NCBI RefSeq assembly: GCF_003993775.1
Contig: NZ_RJRZ01000007.1
Coordinates: 62,001-126,000 of the forward strand
Direction: 5' to 3'
DNA length: 64,000 bases
DNA from: Frigidibacter oleivorans
Lineage (GTDB): Bacteria; Pseudomonadota; Alphaproteobacteria; Rhodobacterales; Rhodobacteraceae
The position numbers were made by a program, and so were the translations under genes. Shown here piece by piece: positions 27,486 to 34,433 of this stretch. The notes beneath the pieces were generated by a model. It ran no database searches and was not told where the DNA came from. It worked only from the letters and a program-made list of their open reading frames with translations. Within the stretch, counting starts at the first letter, position 1; each line of letters starts with the position of its first letter.

Positions 27486-30278
27486 TCACCCCGACAGCAC
27501 CCGCTCGATGACCTCTGCCGCGGCGCCGGTCAGGGCCGCCAGCCGCTCGCGCAGGTCCTCCAGATCCCCGGCGCCCGTCTCGCGCAGCAGGAAGGCGCGG
27601 CCGCCCTCGCCGATCTGGTCCATGTCGAGCGGCCGGTCGGTCAGCAGCCGCCCGCCCGCCTGCAGCCGCCATAGAAAGCGGTAGGCCTGCTGCAGCGCCG
27701 CCTCGGACTCGCGGTCCAGCAGCCCCGCCTTCAGCCCGGCGCGCAGCTGCGCCTCGACCCGCCGCGCGGGATCGGCGGCGCGCAGCGCGCAGGACTGCGC
27801 CAGCAGCTCGATATCCTGCAGCCGTCCGGGGCCGATCTTCGCCTCCCACCGGCCATCGGTGGCCTTGGCGGCAAAGATGCGGCGGCGCATGTCGGCCACA
27901 TCGGCCCGCACCTTGGCGCCCTGGGCCTTTTCCGCCAGCACCGCACGGCGCAGCGTTTCCACCTCGGCCGCCAGCGCGGGATCGCCGGCGATGGCGCGGG
28001 CCCGGGTCAGCGCCAGATGTTCCCAGGTCCAGGCCTCGGACATCTGATAGCTGCGGAAGGCCTGCAGCGCCGTCGCCACAGGCCCCTGCCGCCCCGAGGG
28101 GCGCAGCCGCATGTCCACCTCGTAGAGCCGCCCCTCGGCGGTGGGCGCCGACAGCGCGGTGACCAGCGCCTGCGTCAGCCGGGCGTAGTAGGCGCGCGGG
28201 GCCAGCGGGCGCGGCCCCTCCGACGCCTCGGCCCCCGCCTCGTCATAGATCACGATCAGGTCGAGGTCCGAGGCCGCGTTCAGCCGCTCGGCGCCGAGGC
28301 TGCCCATGGCCAGCACCACCGCCCCCCGTCCCGGCATCGGCCCGTGCTTGCGGGCGAATTCGGCGGCGCAGGGGTCCCACAGCACCGCGACGCAGGCCTC
28401 GGCCAGATCGGCATACATCCGCGCCGCCTCGGCCGCGTCGGCCACGCCGCGCAGATGGTGGACGCCGATGCGGAAATGCCATTCCTTCGCCCATCGGCGC
28501 GCCGCGTCGAGCCGACCCTCGTAATCCGCGAACCGCGCCAGATCGGCCGCCAGCGTCTGTTTCAGCGCCGCCACCCCCGGCCAGGCGGCGAAGAAATCGC
28601 CGCCGATCACCGCGTCGAGCACGCTCGCATGGCGCGACAGGTGCCGGGCCAGCGCCGGGGCGGTGGCGCAGATGTCCACGATCAGGTCCACCAGCTGCGG
28701 ATTGGCGTCGAACAGCGAGAAGAGCTGCACCCCCGCGGGCAGGCCGCGCAGGAAGCCGTCGAATTGGGCCAGCGCCTCGTCGAAATTCGCGGCCCGGTCC
28801 TGCATCCGGCGCAGCAGGTCCGGCTCGATCCGGCGGAAGATCTCGCGCGCGCGCTGCGATCGCAGGGCGGGATAGGCGCCCCAGCCCTCGACGATGTCCT
28901 CGGCCCGCGGCGACAGGTCCGGCCGTGCCTCGGTCGCGCCGGGGGCGAAGAAGCCCTCGGTCAGTTCCGCCACCCGGTTCAGCCGCGCCTTCAGCCCGGC
29001 CCGCAGCCGGGCGGTATCCGGCTCGCCCATCATCCGCGCCAGCCGGTCGAAGCCTTCGGACGAGGAGGGCAGCGCATGGGTCTGGGCATCGGCGGCCATC
29101 TGCAGGCGGTGTTCCACCTCGCGGTGCTGGCGGTAGAGCGCGGTCAGTTCTCCGGTCACCGCCGGCGGCACCCAGCCCTTCGCCGCCAGCGCCGCGAGGC
29201 CGCCCACCGTCGTGCGGTCGCGCAACTCGGGGTCGCGCCCGCCCGCGATCAGCTGCCGGGTCTGGGTGAAGAACTCGATTTCGCGGATGCCGCCCACGCC
29301 CAGCTTCATGTCATGGCCGTCCAGCACCACCGGCCCGTGCAGCCCCTTGTGGTCGCGGATCTTCAGCCGCATGTCATGGGCGTCCTGGATCGCGGCATAG
29401 TCCAGATGCCGCCGCCAGACGAAGGGCGTCAGCCGCTGCAGAAACCGCTCGCCCGCCGCGATATCGCCGCCGCAGGGCCGCGCCTTGATATAGGCGGCGC
29501 GTTCCCAGGTCCGGCCCTGCGCCTCGTAATACTGATAGGCCGCCTCCATCCCGATGCAGACCGGGGTGACGCTGGCGTCGGGGCGCAGCCGCAGGTCGGT
29601 GCGGAAGACATAGCCCTCGGCGGTGACGTCGCCGATCCAGGCCGCCATCTTGCGGGTGACGCGGATGAAAACGGCGCGGGCCTCGTGATAATCGGCCTGG
29701 TCATAGCGGTCGTCGTCGAAGAGGCAGATCAGGTCGATGTCGGAGGAATAGTTCAGCTCCCCCGCCCCCATCTTGCCCATGGCCAGCACCACCATCCCGC
29801 CGGCGGTCTTCGCATCCTCGGGCGCGGCGCCCGGCAGGCGGTTGCGCCGGATCTCCTCGGCCACCAGCCGTTGCAGCGACAGGTCCACCGCCCGGTCGGC
29901 CAGCGCGGTCAGCGCGCCCGTCACCTGCTCCAGCCGCCAGACGCCGCCCAGATCCGCCAGCGCCGCCAGCAGCGCCACGCGCCGCTTGGCCTGACGCAGC
30001 GCGCCGGGCAGGTCGGGGGCGGTTTCGGTTGCGGCCAGCGTCGCCGCCAGCGCCGCCTCGGGCGCCTCCGCCAGCACCGGGGCCAGCCACTCCGCCTCGC
30101 GCGCGATCAGACCGGCGAGGTAGGGGCTGCAGCCGGCCGTGCCCGCCAGCAGGTCCCGCAGTTCCGGCGGCAGGCCGGGCAGCCGCGCCACGGCATCGGC
30201 CCCCCGGTCCGGGTCATGCGGGATCGGGCAGCGCGTCAGGCGGACGGCGAAAGGGCGGTGGGCGTCGGGATCGGTCAT
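27486..30278 (-). CDS. glnE: Bifunctional glutamine synthetase adenylyltransferase/deadenylase
   Basis: A 930-residue enzyme that removes and adds AMP on glutamine synthetase in answer to PII and glutamine, setting nitrogen assimilation. It has two nucleotidyltransferase domains: an N-terminal one with LNYSSDIDLICLFDDD (about 170-185), the deadenylylase, and a C-terminal one with LNAASDLDLIVIYDEA (about 660-675), the adenylyltransferase. Each is followed by a helical PII-uridylyltransferase-like region. Length fits the family. MTDPDAHRPF at 30278 is the chosen start; the frame continues upstream without support. Confidence 0.95.
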   Translation of the reverse strand: MTDPDAHRPFAVRLTRCPIPHDPDRGADAVARLPGLPPELRDLLAGTAGCSPYLAGLIAREAEWLAPVLAEAPEAALAATLAATETAPDLPGALRQAKRRVALLAALADLGGVWRLEQVTGALTALADRAVDLSLQRLVAEEIRRNRLPGAAPEDAKTAGGMVVLAMGKMGAGELNYSSDIDLICLFDDDRYDQADYHEARAVFIRVTRKMAAWIGDVTAEGYVFRTDLRLRPDASVTPVCIGMEAAYQYYEAQGRTWERAAYIKARPCGGDIAAGERFLQRLTPFVWRRHLDYAAIQDAHDMRLKIRDHKGLHGPVVLDGHDMKLGVGGIREIEFFTQTRQLIAGGRDPELRDRTTVGGLAALAAKGWVPPAVTGELTALYRQHREVEHRLQMAADAQTHALPSSSEGFDRLARMMGEPDTARLRAGLKARLNRVAELTEGFFAPGATEARPDLSPRAEDIVEGWGAYPALRSQRAREIFRRIEPDLLRRMQDRAANFDEALAQFDGFLRGLPAGVQLFSLFDANPQLVDLIVDICATAPALARHLSRHASVLDAVIGGDFFAAWPGVAALKQTLAADLARFADYEGRLDAARRWAKEWHFRIGVHHLRGVADAAEAARMYADLAEACVAVLWDPCAAEFARKHGPMPGRGAVVLAMGSLGAERLNAASDLDLIVIYDEAGAEASEGPRPLAPRAYYARLTQALVTALSAPTAEGRLYEVDMRLRPSGRQGPVATALQAFRSYQMSEAWTWEHLALTRARAIAGDPALAAEVETLRRAVLAEKAQGAKVRADVADMRRRIFAAKATDGRWEAKIGPGRLQDIELLAQSCALRAADPARRVEAQLRAGLKAGLLDRESEAALQQAYRFLWRLQAGGRLLTDRPLDMDQIGEGGRAFLLRETGAGDLEDLRERLAALTGAAAEVIERVLSG

Positions 30279-30399
30279 GGCCCCGGCGAGACTAGCCGGC
30301 GCGCTGCCGGCGTCAACGTGGCCCGAACTGCCTGCCCGCACCCGCTTGCCCTTCGCCCCGCGCCGGGAAAGGATGCGCCGCGACAGGAGAGGGACGGGA

Positions 30400-30870
30400 A
30401 TGAGCAAGAGCCTGAAACGGGTCGAGGCGGCGCTGGCCGCGGCGGGCCTGCCCGCGCGCATCGTCGAGGCAGAGGCCGAGACGCGCACCGCCGAACGGGC
30501 GGCCGCCGCCGCGGGCTGCGCGCTGGACCAGATCGTGAAGTCGATCATCTTCCGGGGCGAGACCACGGGCCATGTGGTGCTGTTCCTGACCGCCGGCGGC
30601 AACCGGGTGGACCCGGACCGCGCCAGCGCCGCGGCCGGGCAACCGCTGGGCCGCGCGGATGCCGATCTCGTGCGGCGCGAGACGGGCTTCGCCATCGGCG
30701 GGGTGGCACCGATCGGTCACCTGACCCCGCCCCGCTGCTTCATCGACCCGCGGCTGCTGGAATTCGACACGGTCTGGGCGGCGGCGGGCACGCCGCGGCA
30801 CATCTTCGCCATCGACCCGAACCGGCTGGTGCAAATCTGTGGGGCGACGCCGGCCGCCTTCACGGGCTGA
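30400..30870 (+). CDS. YbaK/EbsC-family aminoacyl-tRNA deacylase
   Basis: A 156-residue cytosolic protein of the YbaK/ProX superfamily, which hydrolyses mischarged aminoacyl-tRNAs. Characteristic parts: DQIVKSIIFRG with the conserved lysine near 47, VVLFLTAGGNRVD, TGFAIGGVAPIGH (about 98-110, the GxxPxGH substrate loop) and FDTVWAAAGTPRHIF. A strong AGGAGAGGGA precedes the ATG. The precise tRNA corrected is unclear. It is divergent from glnE and precedes the twin-operator promoter of the DUF2852 gene. Confidence 0.88.
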   Translation: MSKSLKRVEAALAAAGLPARIVEAEAETRTAERAAAAAGCALDQIVKSIIFRGETTGHVVLFLTAGGNRVDPDRASAAAGQPLGRADADLVRRETGFAIGGVAPIGHLTPPRCFIDPRLLEFDTVWAAAGTPRHIFAIDPNRLVQICGATPAAFTG

Positions 30871-30885
30871 GCGGCGATCCGCGCG

Positions 30886-30904
30886 ATGTGAATTTCTTTC
30901 ACAT
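30886..30904. promoter_or_regulatory. Operator 1: perfect 19-bp palindrome ATGTGAA-N5-TTCACAT
   Basis: ATGTGAA (30886-30892), spacer TTTCT, TTCACAT (30898-30904). Both arms are identical to operator 2. It lies just upstream of a -35-like TTGATC. The half-sites resemble TGTGA of CRP-type proteins but with a 7-base, not 6-base, central gap between TGTGA and TCACA. Confidence 0.8.
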
Positions 30905-30909
30905 CCCCC

Positions 30910-30939
30910 TTGATCGACTCGGGTCCGCGGCCATATGCC
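30910..30939 (+). promoter_or_regulatory. Candidate promoter of the DUF2852 gene
   Basis: TTGATC (30910-30915), an 18-base spacer and TATGCC (30934-30939). The -10 is weak. Its placement exactly between the two palindromes, with the ribosome binding site of the DUF2852 gene 40 bases on, makes it the likely promoter. Confidence 0.45.
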
Positions 30940-30942
30940 TAG

Positions 30943-30961
30943 ATGTGAAGAGAGTTCACAT
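30943..30961. promoter_or_regulatory. Operator 2: perfect 19-bp palindrome ATGTGAA-N5-TTCACAT
   Basis: ATGTGAA (30943-30949), spacer GAGAG, TTCACAT (30955-30961). Its centre is 57 bp from that of operator 1. Being over the expected transcription start, it would suit repression, or looping with operator 1. Confidence 0.8.
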
Positions 30962-30985
30962 GGACATTTGACCCGGAGGAGAGAC

Positions 30986-31438
30986 ATGACCCCGACCGCC
31001 ACCCTGCCCCGCCAGAACTGGCTCGGCCGTGCGGAAACCTGGCTCGACGACCGCGGCCGCGGCGCCTGGATCGCGCTGATGGTGCTGCTGTTCGTCTTCG
31101 TCTGGCCGCTCGGCCTCGCCCTTCTCGCCTACATGATCTGGAGCAAACGCATGTTCAGCTGTTCGTCCCGCCGTGCCGACCGCGCCGAGCGCGGCCACCG
31201 CTTCTCGCCGACCCGCTTCCGGTCCTCGGGCAACACCGCCTTCGACGCCTACAAGGCCGACACCATTTCGCGCCTGGAACGCGAGCAGGACGAGTTCGAG
31301 GGCTTCCTGCGCCGCCTGCGCGAAAGCAAGGACAAGGCCGAGTTCGACGCCTACATGGAAGAGCGCAACCGCGCCGCCGCCGAAGGCGGACCGAGCGAAC
31401 CCGCCCCGCCGAAACCCGTCAGCGGCGAAACCCTCTGA
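30986..31438 (+). CDS. DUF2852 membrane protein
   Basis: A 150-residue protein of the DUF2852 family. One transmembrane segment (about 28-50, WIALMVLLFVFVWPLGLALL) is followed by MIWSKRMF, a basic linker and a predicted coiled coil (about 90-130, AFDAYKADTISRLEREQDEF then RLRESKDKAEFDAYMEER). Proteins of this family are small alphaproteobacterial membrane proteins with no known role. GGAGGAG precedes the ATG at 30986. The twin palindromic operators upstream make it one of the most obviously regulated genes here. Confidence 0.85.
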   Translation: MTPTATLPRQNWLGRAETWLDDRGRGAWIALMVLLFVFVWPLGLALLAYMIWSKRMFSCSSRRADRAERGHRFSPTRFRSSGNTAFDAYKADTISRLEREQDEFEGFLRRLRESKDKAEFDAYMEERNRAAAEGGPSEPAPPKPVSGETL

Positions 31439-31569
31439 CCGTCTCGCGGCGGGCGGCCCCAGGGCTGCCCGCCCCGCCCTTCCGTGCCGCGCCGGCTTGC
31501 ACCGGCTTGCACAGGGGGGCCGCCCCGCCCATATCGCCAGACAATTCCGCATCCCTTCGGAGAAGCGCC

Positions 31570-32067
31570 ATGTATGCCGACCGCCCCGCCTTCAGCATCG
31601 ACCCGGATCGTGACACCGGTCCGGCGCGCGATTTCCTGTGGGGTCTGCCGGATCCCGACCGGCAGGGCGCCTTTTATGCCGGCGTGCCGACGAAACGCGC
31701 CCTCGCCTGGCTGGCCGACACGGTGCTGGTGACGCTGCTGACGCTGATCGCCGTGCCGCTGACCGCCTTCGTGGGGCTGTTCTTCCTGCCGCTGCTGTTC
31801 GTGACCATCGGCTTCGTCTATCGCTGGTCGACCATCGCCGGCGGATCGGCCACCTGGGGCATGCGGCTGATGGGGATCGAGTTCCGCGATCGCAACGGCC
31901 GCCGGTTCGACAGCGGCATGGCCTTCCTGCACACGCTGGGCTTCGTGCTGATCGCGACGACCGTGATCCCGCAGATCCTCTCGGCCGGGCTGATGCTGAC
32001 GCAGCCGCGCGGCCAGGGCCTGCACGACCTGGTGCTGGGGACGACGGCGATCAACCGCCCCGCCTGA
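31570..32067 (+). CDS. RDD-family membrane protein
   Basis: A 165-residue protein with two or three hydrophobic segments (about 45-65, 70-85 and 115-140). It has the RDD pattern: KRALAWLADTVLV with the Arg and Asp in the first helix region and GSATWGMRLMGIEFRDRNG in the second. The C-terminus carries QGLHDLVLGTTAI. RDD proteins are small, poorly understood membrane proteins sometimes linked to ion exchange. ATG at 31570 follows CGGAGAAG. A 13-bp hairpin terminator follows the gene. Confidence 0.85.
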   Translation: MYADRPAFSIDPDRDTGPARDFLWGLPDPDRQGAFYAGVPTKRALAWLADTVLVTLLTLIAVPLTAFVGLFFLPLLFVTIGFVYRWSTIAGGSATWGMRLMGIEFRDRNGRRFDSGMAFLHTLGFVLIATTVIPQILSAGLMLTQPRGQGLHDLVLGTTAINRPA

Positions 32068-32092
32068 CGGGCGCGGAGGGATGCGACGGGCG

Positions 32093-32135
32093 GGCGGCGG
32101 TGCGGCAATCCGCATCGCCGCCGGTTTCCGTTCCG
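32093..32135 (+). terminator. Hairpin terminator after the RDD gene
   Basis: GGCGGCGGTGCGG (32093-32105) pairs with CCGCATCGCCGCC (32110-32122), 13 bp with one G-T pair and a 4-nt loop, followed by GGTTTCCGTTCC. The U-run is imperfect. Confidence 0.6.
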
Positions 32136-32244
32136 GCTCGATTCGCGCTTGGCGGCGCACGGGCGGGTTGCTAACGTTGCCCACAGCCAACCTCTTCCCC
32201 GCCAGCACTGATCGTTCGGGTTATCACGGGACCGCCGCCTTTCC

Positions 32245-33081
32245 ATGCGTCACACGCTGCCGATCGCGCCCCAGTTCTATGTGACGGCCCCGCAGCCCTG
32301 TCCCTATCTGGACGGGCGGGCCGAACGGAAGCTGTTCACCGCGCTGCAGGGCGACACCGCCGGGCGGCTGAACGACGCGCTGTCGAAGCAGGGCTTCCGG
32401 CGGTCGCAGAACGTGCTGTACCGGCCCTCCTGCGCCGATTGTACCGCCTGCCTGTCGGCGCGGATCCGGGTCGCGGATTTCCAGCCCTCGCGCACGCAGC
32501 GCCGCACGATGAAGCGCAATGACGACCTGCGCCGCGAGGCGACCAGCCCCTGGGCGACCGAGGACCAGTATGCGCTGTTCCGCCGCTATCTGGACAGCCG
32601 CCATGCCGATGGCGGCATGGCCGACATGGACATCTTCGAATTCGCCGCGATGATCGAGGAGACGCCGGTCAAGACGCGGGTCATCGAATATTCCGCCGCC
32701 CCGCCCGACGGCAGCCGCAAGCGCCCGCTGGCCGCCGTCTGCCTGACCGACGTGCTGGATGACGGGCTGAGCATGGTCTACAGCTTTTACGACCCGGACC
32801 GGATCGCCGACAGCCTGGGCACCTACATCATACTCGACCATGTGGCGCTGGCCCGGCAGGTGGGGCTGCCTTACGTCTATCTGGGCTATTGGGTGCCCGG
32901 CAGCCGCAAGATGGGCTACAAGGCCAATTTCGCCGCGCTGGAGATCTACAAGGGCGGCAGCTGGCAGCCCATCGGCGACCCGGCCAGCCATACCGGCGAG
33001 ACGCATCCCCTGTCCGTCGATCCCATCGCCGAACAGGTGGCGCGGATCGCCCTGCCCGACACCCGGCCGGTCAAGGGCTGA
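32245..33081 (+). CDS. bpt: Aspartate/glutamate leucyltransferase (bacterial arginyl-transferase homologue)
   Basis: A 278-residue member of the ATE1-like family, bacterial Bpt, which moves leucine from tRNA to proteins starting with Asp or Glu and so creates N-degrons. Typical features are [13 protein letters not shown] (about 18-30), [20 protein letters not shown] (cysteine-rich, about 52-71), and C-terminal [17 protein letters not shown] (about 213-229). It complements aat at 45.4 kb, which makes another class of leucine N-degron. ClpX and ClpP lie at 47.5-49.6 kb. Confidence 0.92.
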   Translation: MRHTLPIAPQFYVTAPQPCPYLDGRAERKLFTALQGDTAGRLNDALSKQGFRRSQNVLYRPSCADCTACLSARIRVADFQPSRTQRRTMKRNDDLRREATSPWATEDQYALFRRYLDSRHADGGMADMDIFEFAAMIEETPVKTRVIEYSAAPPDGSRKRPLAAVCLTDVLDDGLSMVYSFYDPDRIADSLGTYIILDHVALARQVGLPYVYLGYWVPGSRKMGYKANFAALEIYKGGSWQPIGDPASHTGETHPLSVDPIAEQVARIALPDTRPVKG

Positions 33082-33208
33082 CGCCCCGCCCCGGCGGCCG
33101 CGGACGCGGTATGTCGCGCCCGCAACAGGCGGAAATGTCGCGCCGAAACCACCTTGATCCGGCCCGCCCCCGCCCCAAGTCGGATGAAACCATCCGCTAG
33201 GGGGACAT

Positions 33209-34144
33209 GTGACCTATTTCCTGCTGCTGCTCGGCCTTCTGGGCCTGTTCCTGGGGGGCGAGCTTCTGGTGCGCGGCGCCGTCGGCATCGCCCGGACCTT
33301 CCGCCTGTCCCCGCTCGTCATCGGCCTGACCGTCGTGGGCTTCGGCACCTCGATGCCCGAACTGCTGGTCTCCGTCTCGGCGGCGGCCGGGGGCAATCCC
33401 GGCATCGCGATGGGCAATGTCGTGGGGTCGAACATCGCCAACATCCTGCTGATCCTCGGCGTCGCCGCGCTGATCTCGCCGGTGCGCATGGGCTTTGCCG
33501 ACCTGCGTCGCGACCATGCGGTGATGCTGGCCGCGACGGTGGCGCTGTGGCTGGCGATCTTCGGGGGCCTCCTGTCGCGGATCGAGGGGCTGGCGCTGGT
33601 GGCGGGGCTTCTGGTCTTCCTCACGCTGGCGCTGCGCAGCGGCAAGGACGCCCCGGCCGAAGCCGGGGTCGACGCGGGCGACGTGCTGCCCCCGCCGCCG
33701 CTGTGGCGCGCGGGGCTGATCACGCTGGCGGGCCTTGCCCTGCTGGTGCTGGGCGCGCGGTTCCTGGTGGACAGCGCCACGATCATCGCCCGCGATTTCG
33801 GCGTGTCCGAGGCGGTGATCGGCCTGACCATCGTCGCGGTGGGCACCTCGCTGCCGGAACTGGCGACGACGGTCGTCGCCGCCTTCCGCCGGCAGGCCGA
33901 CATCGCGGTGGGCAATGTCGTGGGATCGAACGTCTTCAACATCCTCGGCATCCTCGGGATCACCGCGCTGATCGCGCCGATCCCGGTCGATCCGCGGTTC
34001 TTCCGGCTGGACGTGCCGCTGGCCCTGGCGGTTTCGGCGGGCCTGGTCGCGCTGTCCTGGGCGCTCGGCCGGCTGGGGCGGATGGCGGGCGCGGCGCTGC
34101 TGGCGGCCTATGGCACCTATGTGGTGACCATCGCCGCCGTCTGA
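33209..34144 (+). CDS. Calcium/sodium antiporter (CaCA family, YrbG type)
   Basis: A 311-residue inner-membrane exchanger with about ten transmembrane helices in two inverted halves. The alpha repeats are clear: GFGTSMPELLVSVSAA with GNVVGSNIANILL (about 47-82) and VGTSLPELATTVVAAF with GNVVGSNVFNILG (about 210-250). The acidic residues of GTSxPE bind the cation. GTG at 33209 is the start; the overlapping ATG at 33207 is followed at once by a stop. TAGGGGGA is the ribosome binding site. Confidence 0.92.
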   Translation: MTYFLLLLGLLGLFLGGELLVRGAVGIARTFRLSPLVIGLTVVGFGTSMPELLVSVSAAAGGNPGIAMGNVVGSNIANILLILGVAALISPVRMGFADLRRDHAVMLAATVALWLAIFGGLLSRIEGLALVAGLLVFLTLALRSGKDAPAEAGVDAGDVLPPPPLWRAGLITLAGLALLVLGARFLVDSATIIARDFGVSEAVIGLTIVAVGTSLPELATTVVAAFRRQADIAVGNVVGSNVFNILGILGITALIAPIPVDPRFFRLDVPLALAVSAGLVALSWALGRLGRMAGAALLAAYGTYVVTIAAV

Positions 34145-34247
34145 CCGGTGCCCGCGTGCGCCGGCCGATGGCCCGGCGCGCACCACCCCGGCGCAACAAA
34201 AAAACGTCAGACTGCCCCGCCGCGACACTTTCCGCATGACTTCGCGC

Positions 34248-34276
34248 TTGACGGCCCCCGGCGCCCTACCTATTGA
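34248..34276 (+). promoter_or_regulatory. Candidate promoter of the ilv leader and ilvIH
   Basis: TTGACG (34248-34253), a 17-base spacer and TATTGA (34271-34276). Transcription would start near 34283, before the ribosome binding site AAGGGA (34294-34299) of the leader peptide. Confidence 0.55.
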
Positions 34277-34308
34277 AGGGCGCACGAGACATGAAGGGAA
34301 CCGCAGCG

Positions 34309-34356
34309 ATGGCGCGGATCGTAGTCCTTGTAGGGGAGTGGCGCATGGGCCGGTAA
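34309..34356 (+). CDS. ilv operon leader peptide with Ile-Val-Val-Leu-Val control codons
   Basis: A 15-residue peptide, MARIVVLVGEWRMGR, not detectable by length filters. ATC GTA GTC CTT GTA at 34318-34332 is five branched-chain amino-acid codons in a row. AAGGGA is 9 bases before the ATG. An in-frame ATG at 34291 would add six residues (MKGTAA), but it would leave almost no untranslated leader. The peptide has no other role than to measure charged Ile, Val and Leu tRNA by ribosome stalling. The stop at 34354 places a finished ribosome over the antiterminator arm. Confidence 0.85.
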   Translation: MARIVVLVGEWRMGR

Positions 34357-34386
34357 CGGCAGGACCATGACGGTTCCCCATGCGCC
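34340..34386 (+). promoter_or_regulatory. ilv antiterminator pairing
   Basis: GGCGCATGGG (34340-34349) is perfectly complementary over 10 bases to CCCATGCGCC (34377-34386), which includes the beginning of the terminator stem. A ribosome stalled on the control codons leaves the first arm free, so the antiterminator forms; a ribosome that reaches the stop covers it and the terminator forms. Confidence 0.8.
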
Positions 34387-34410
34387 CCCGCCCAGTCGGG
34401 GGCTTTTTGT
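34384..34410 (+). terminator. ilv attenuator terminator
   Basis: GCCCCCG (34384-34390) pairs with CGGGGGC (34397-34403) around CCCAGT, followed by TTTTTGTTG. It lies 24 bases before ilvI, whose ribosome binding site is GCAGGAG. Confidence 0.9.
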
Positions 34411-34433
34411 TGCGGATTTGGCAGGAGACGGCG

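Noticed and set aside
28017-30971. A 984-codon open frame on the plus strand
   Set aside because: Antisense to glnE. GlnE motifs on the minus strand are unambiguous.
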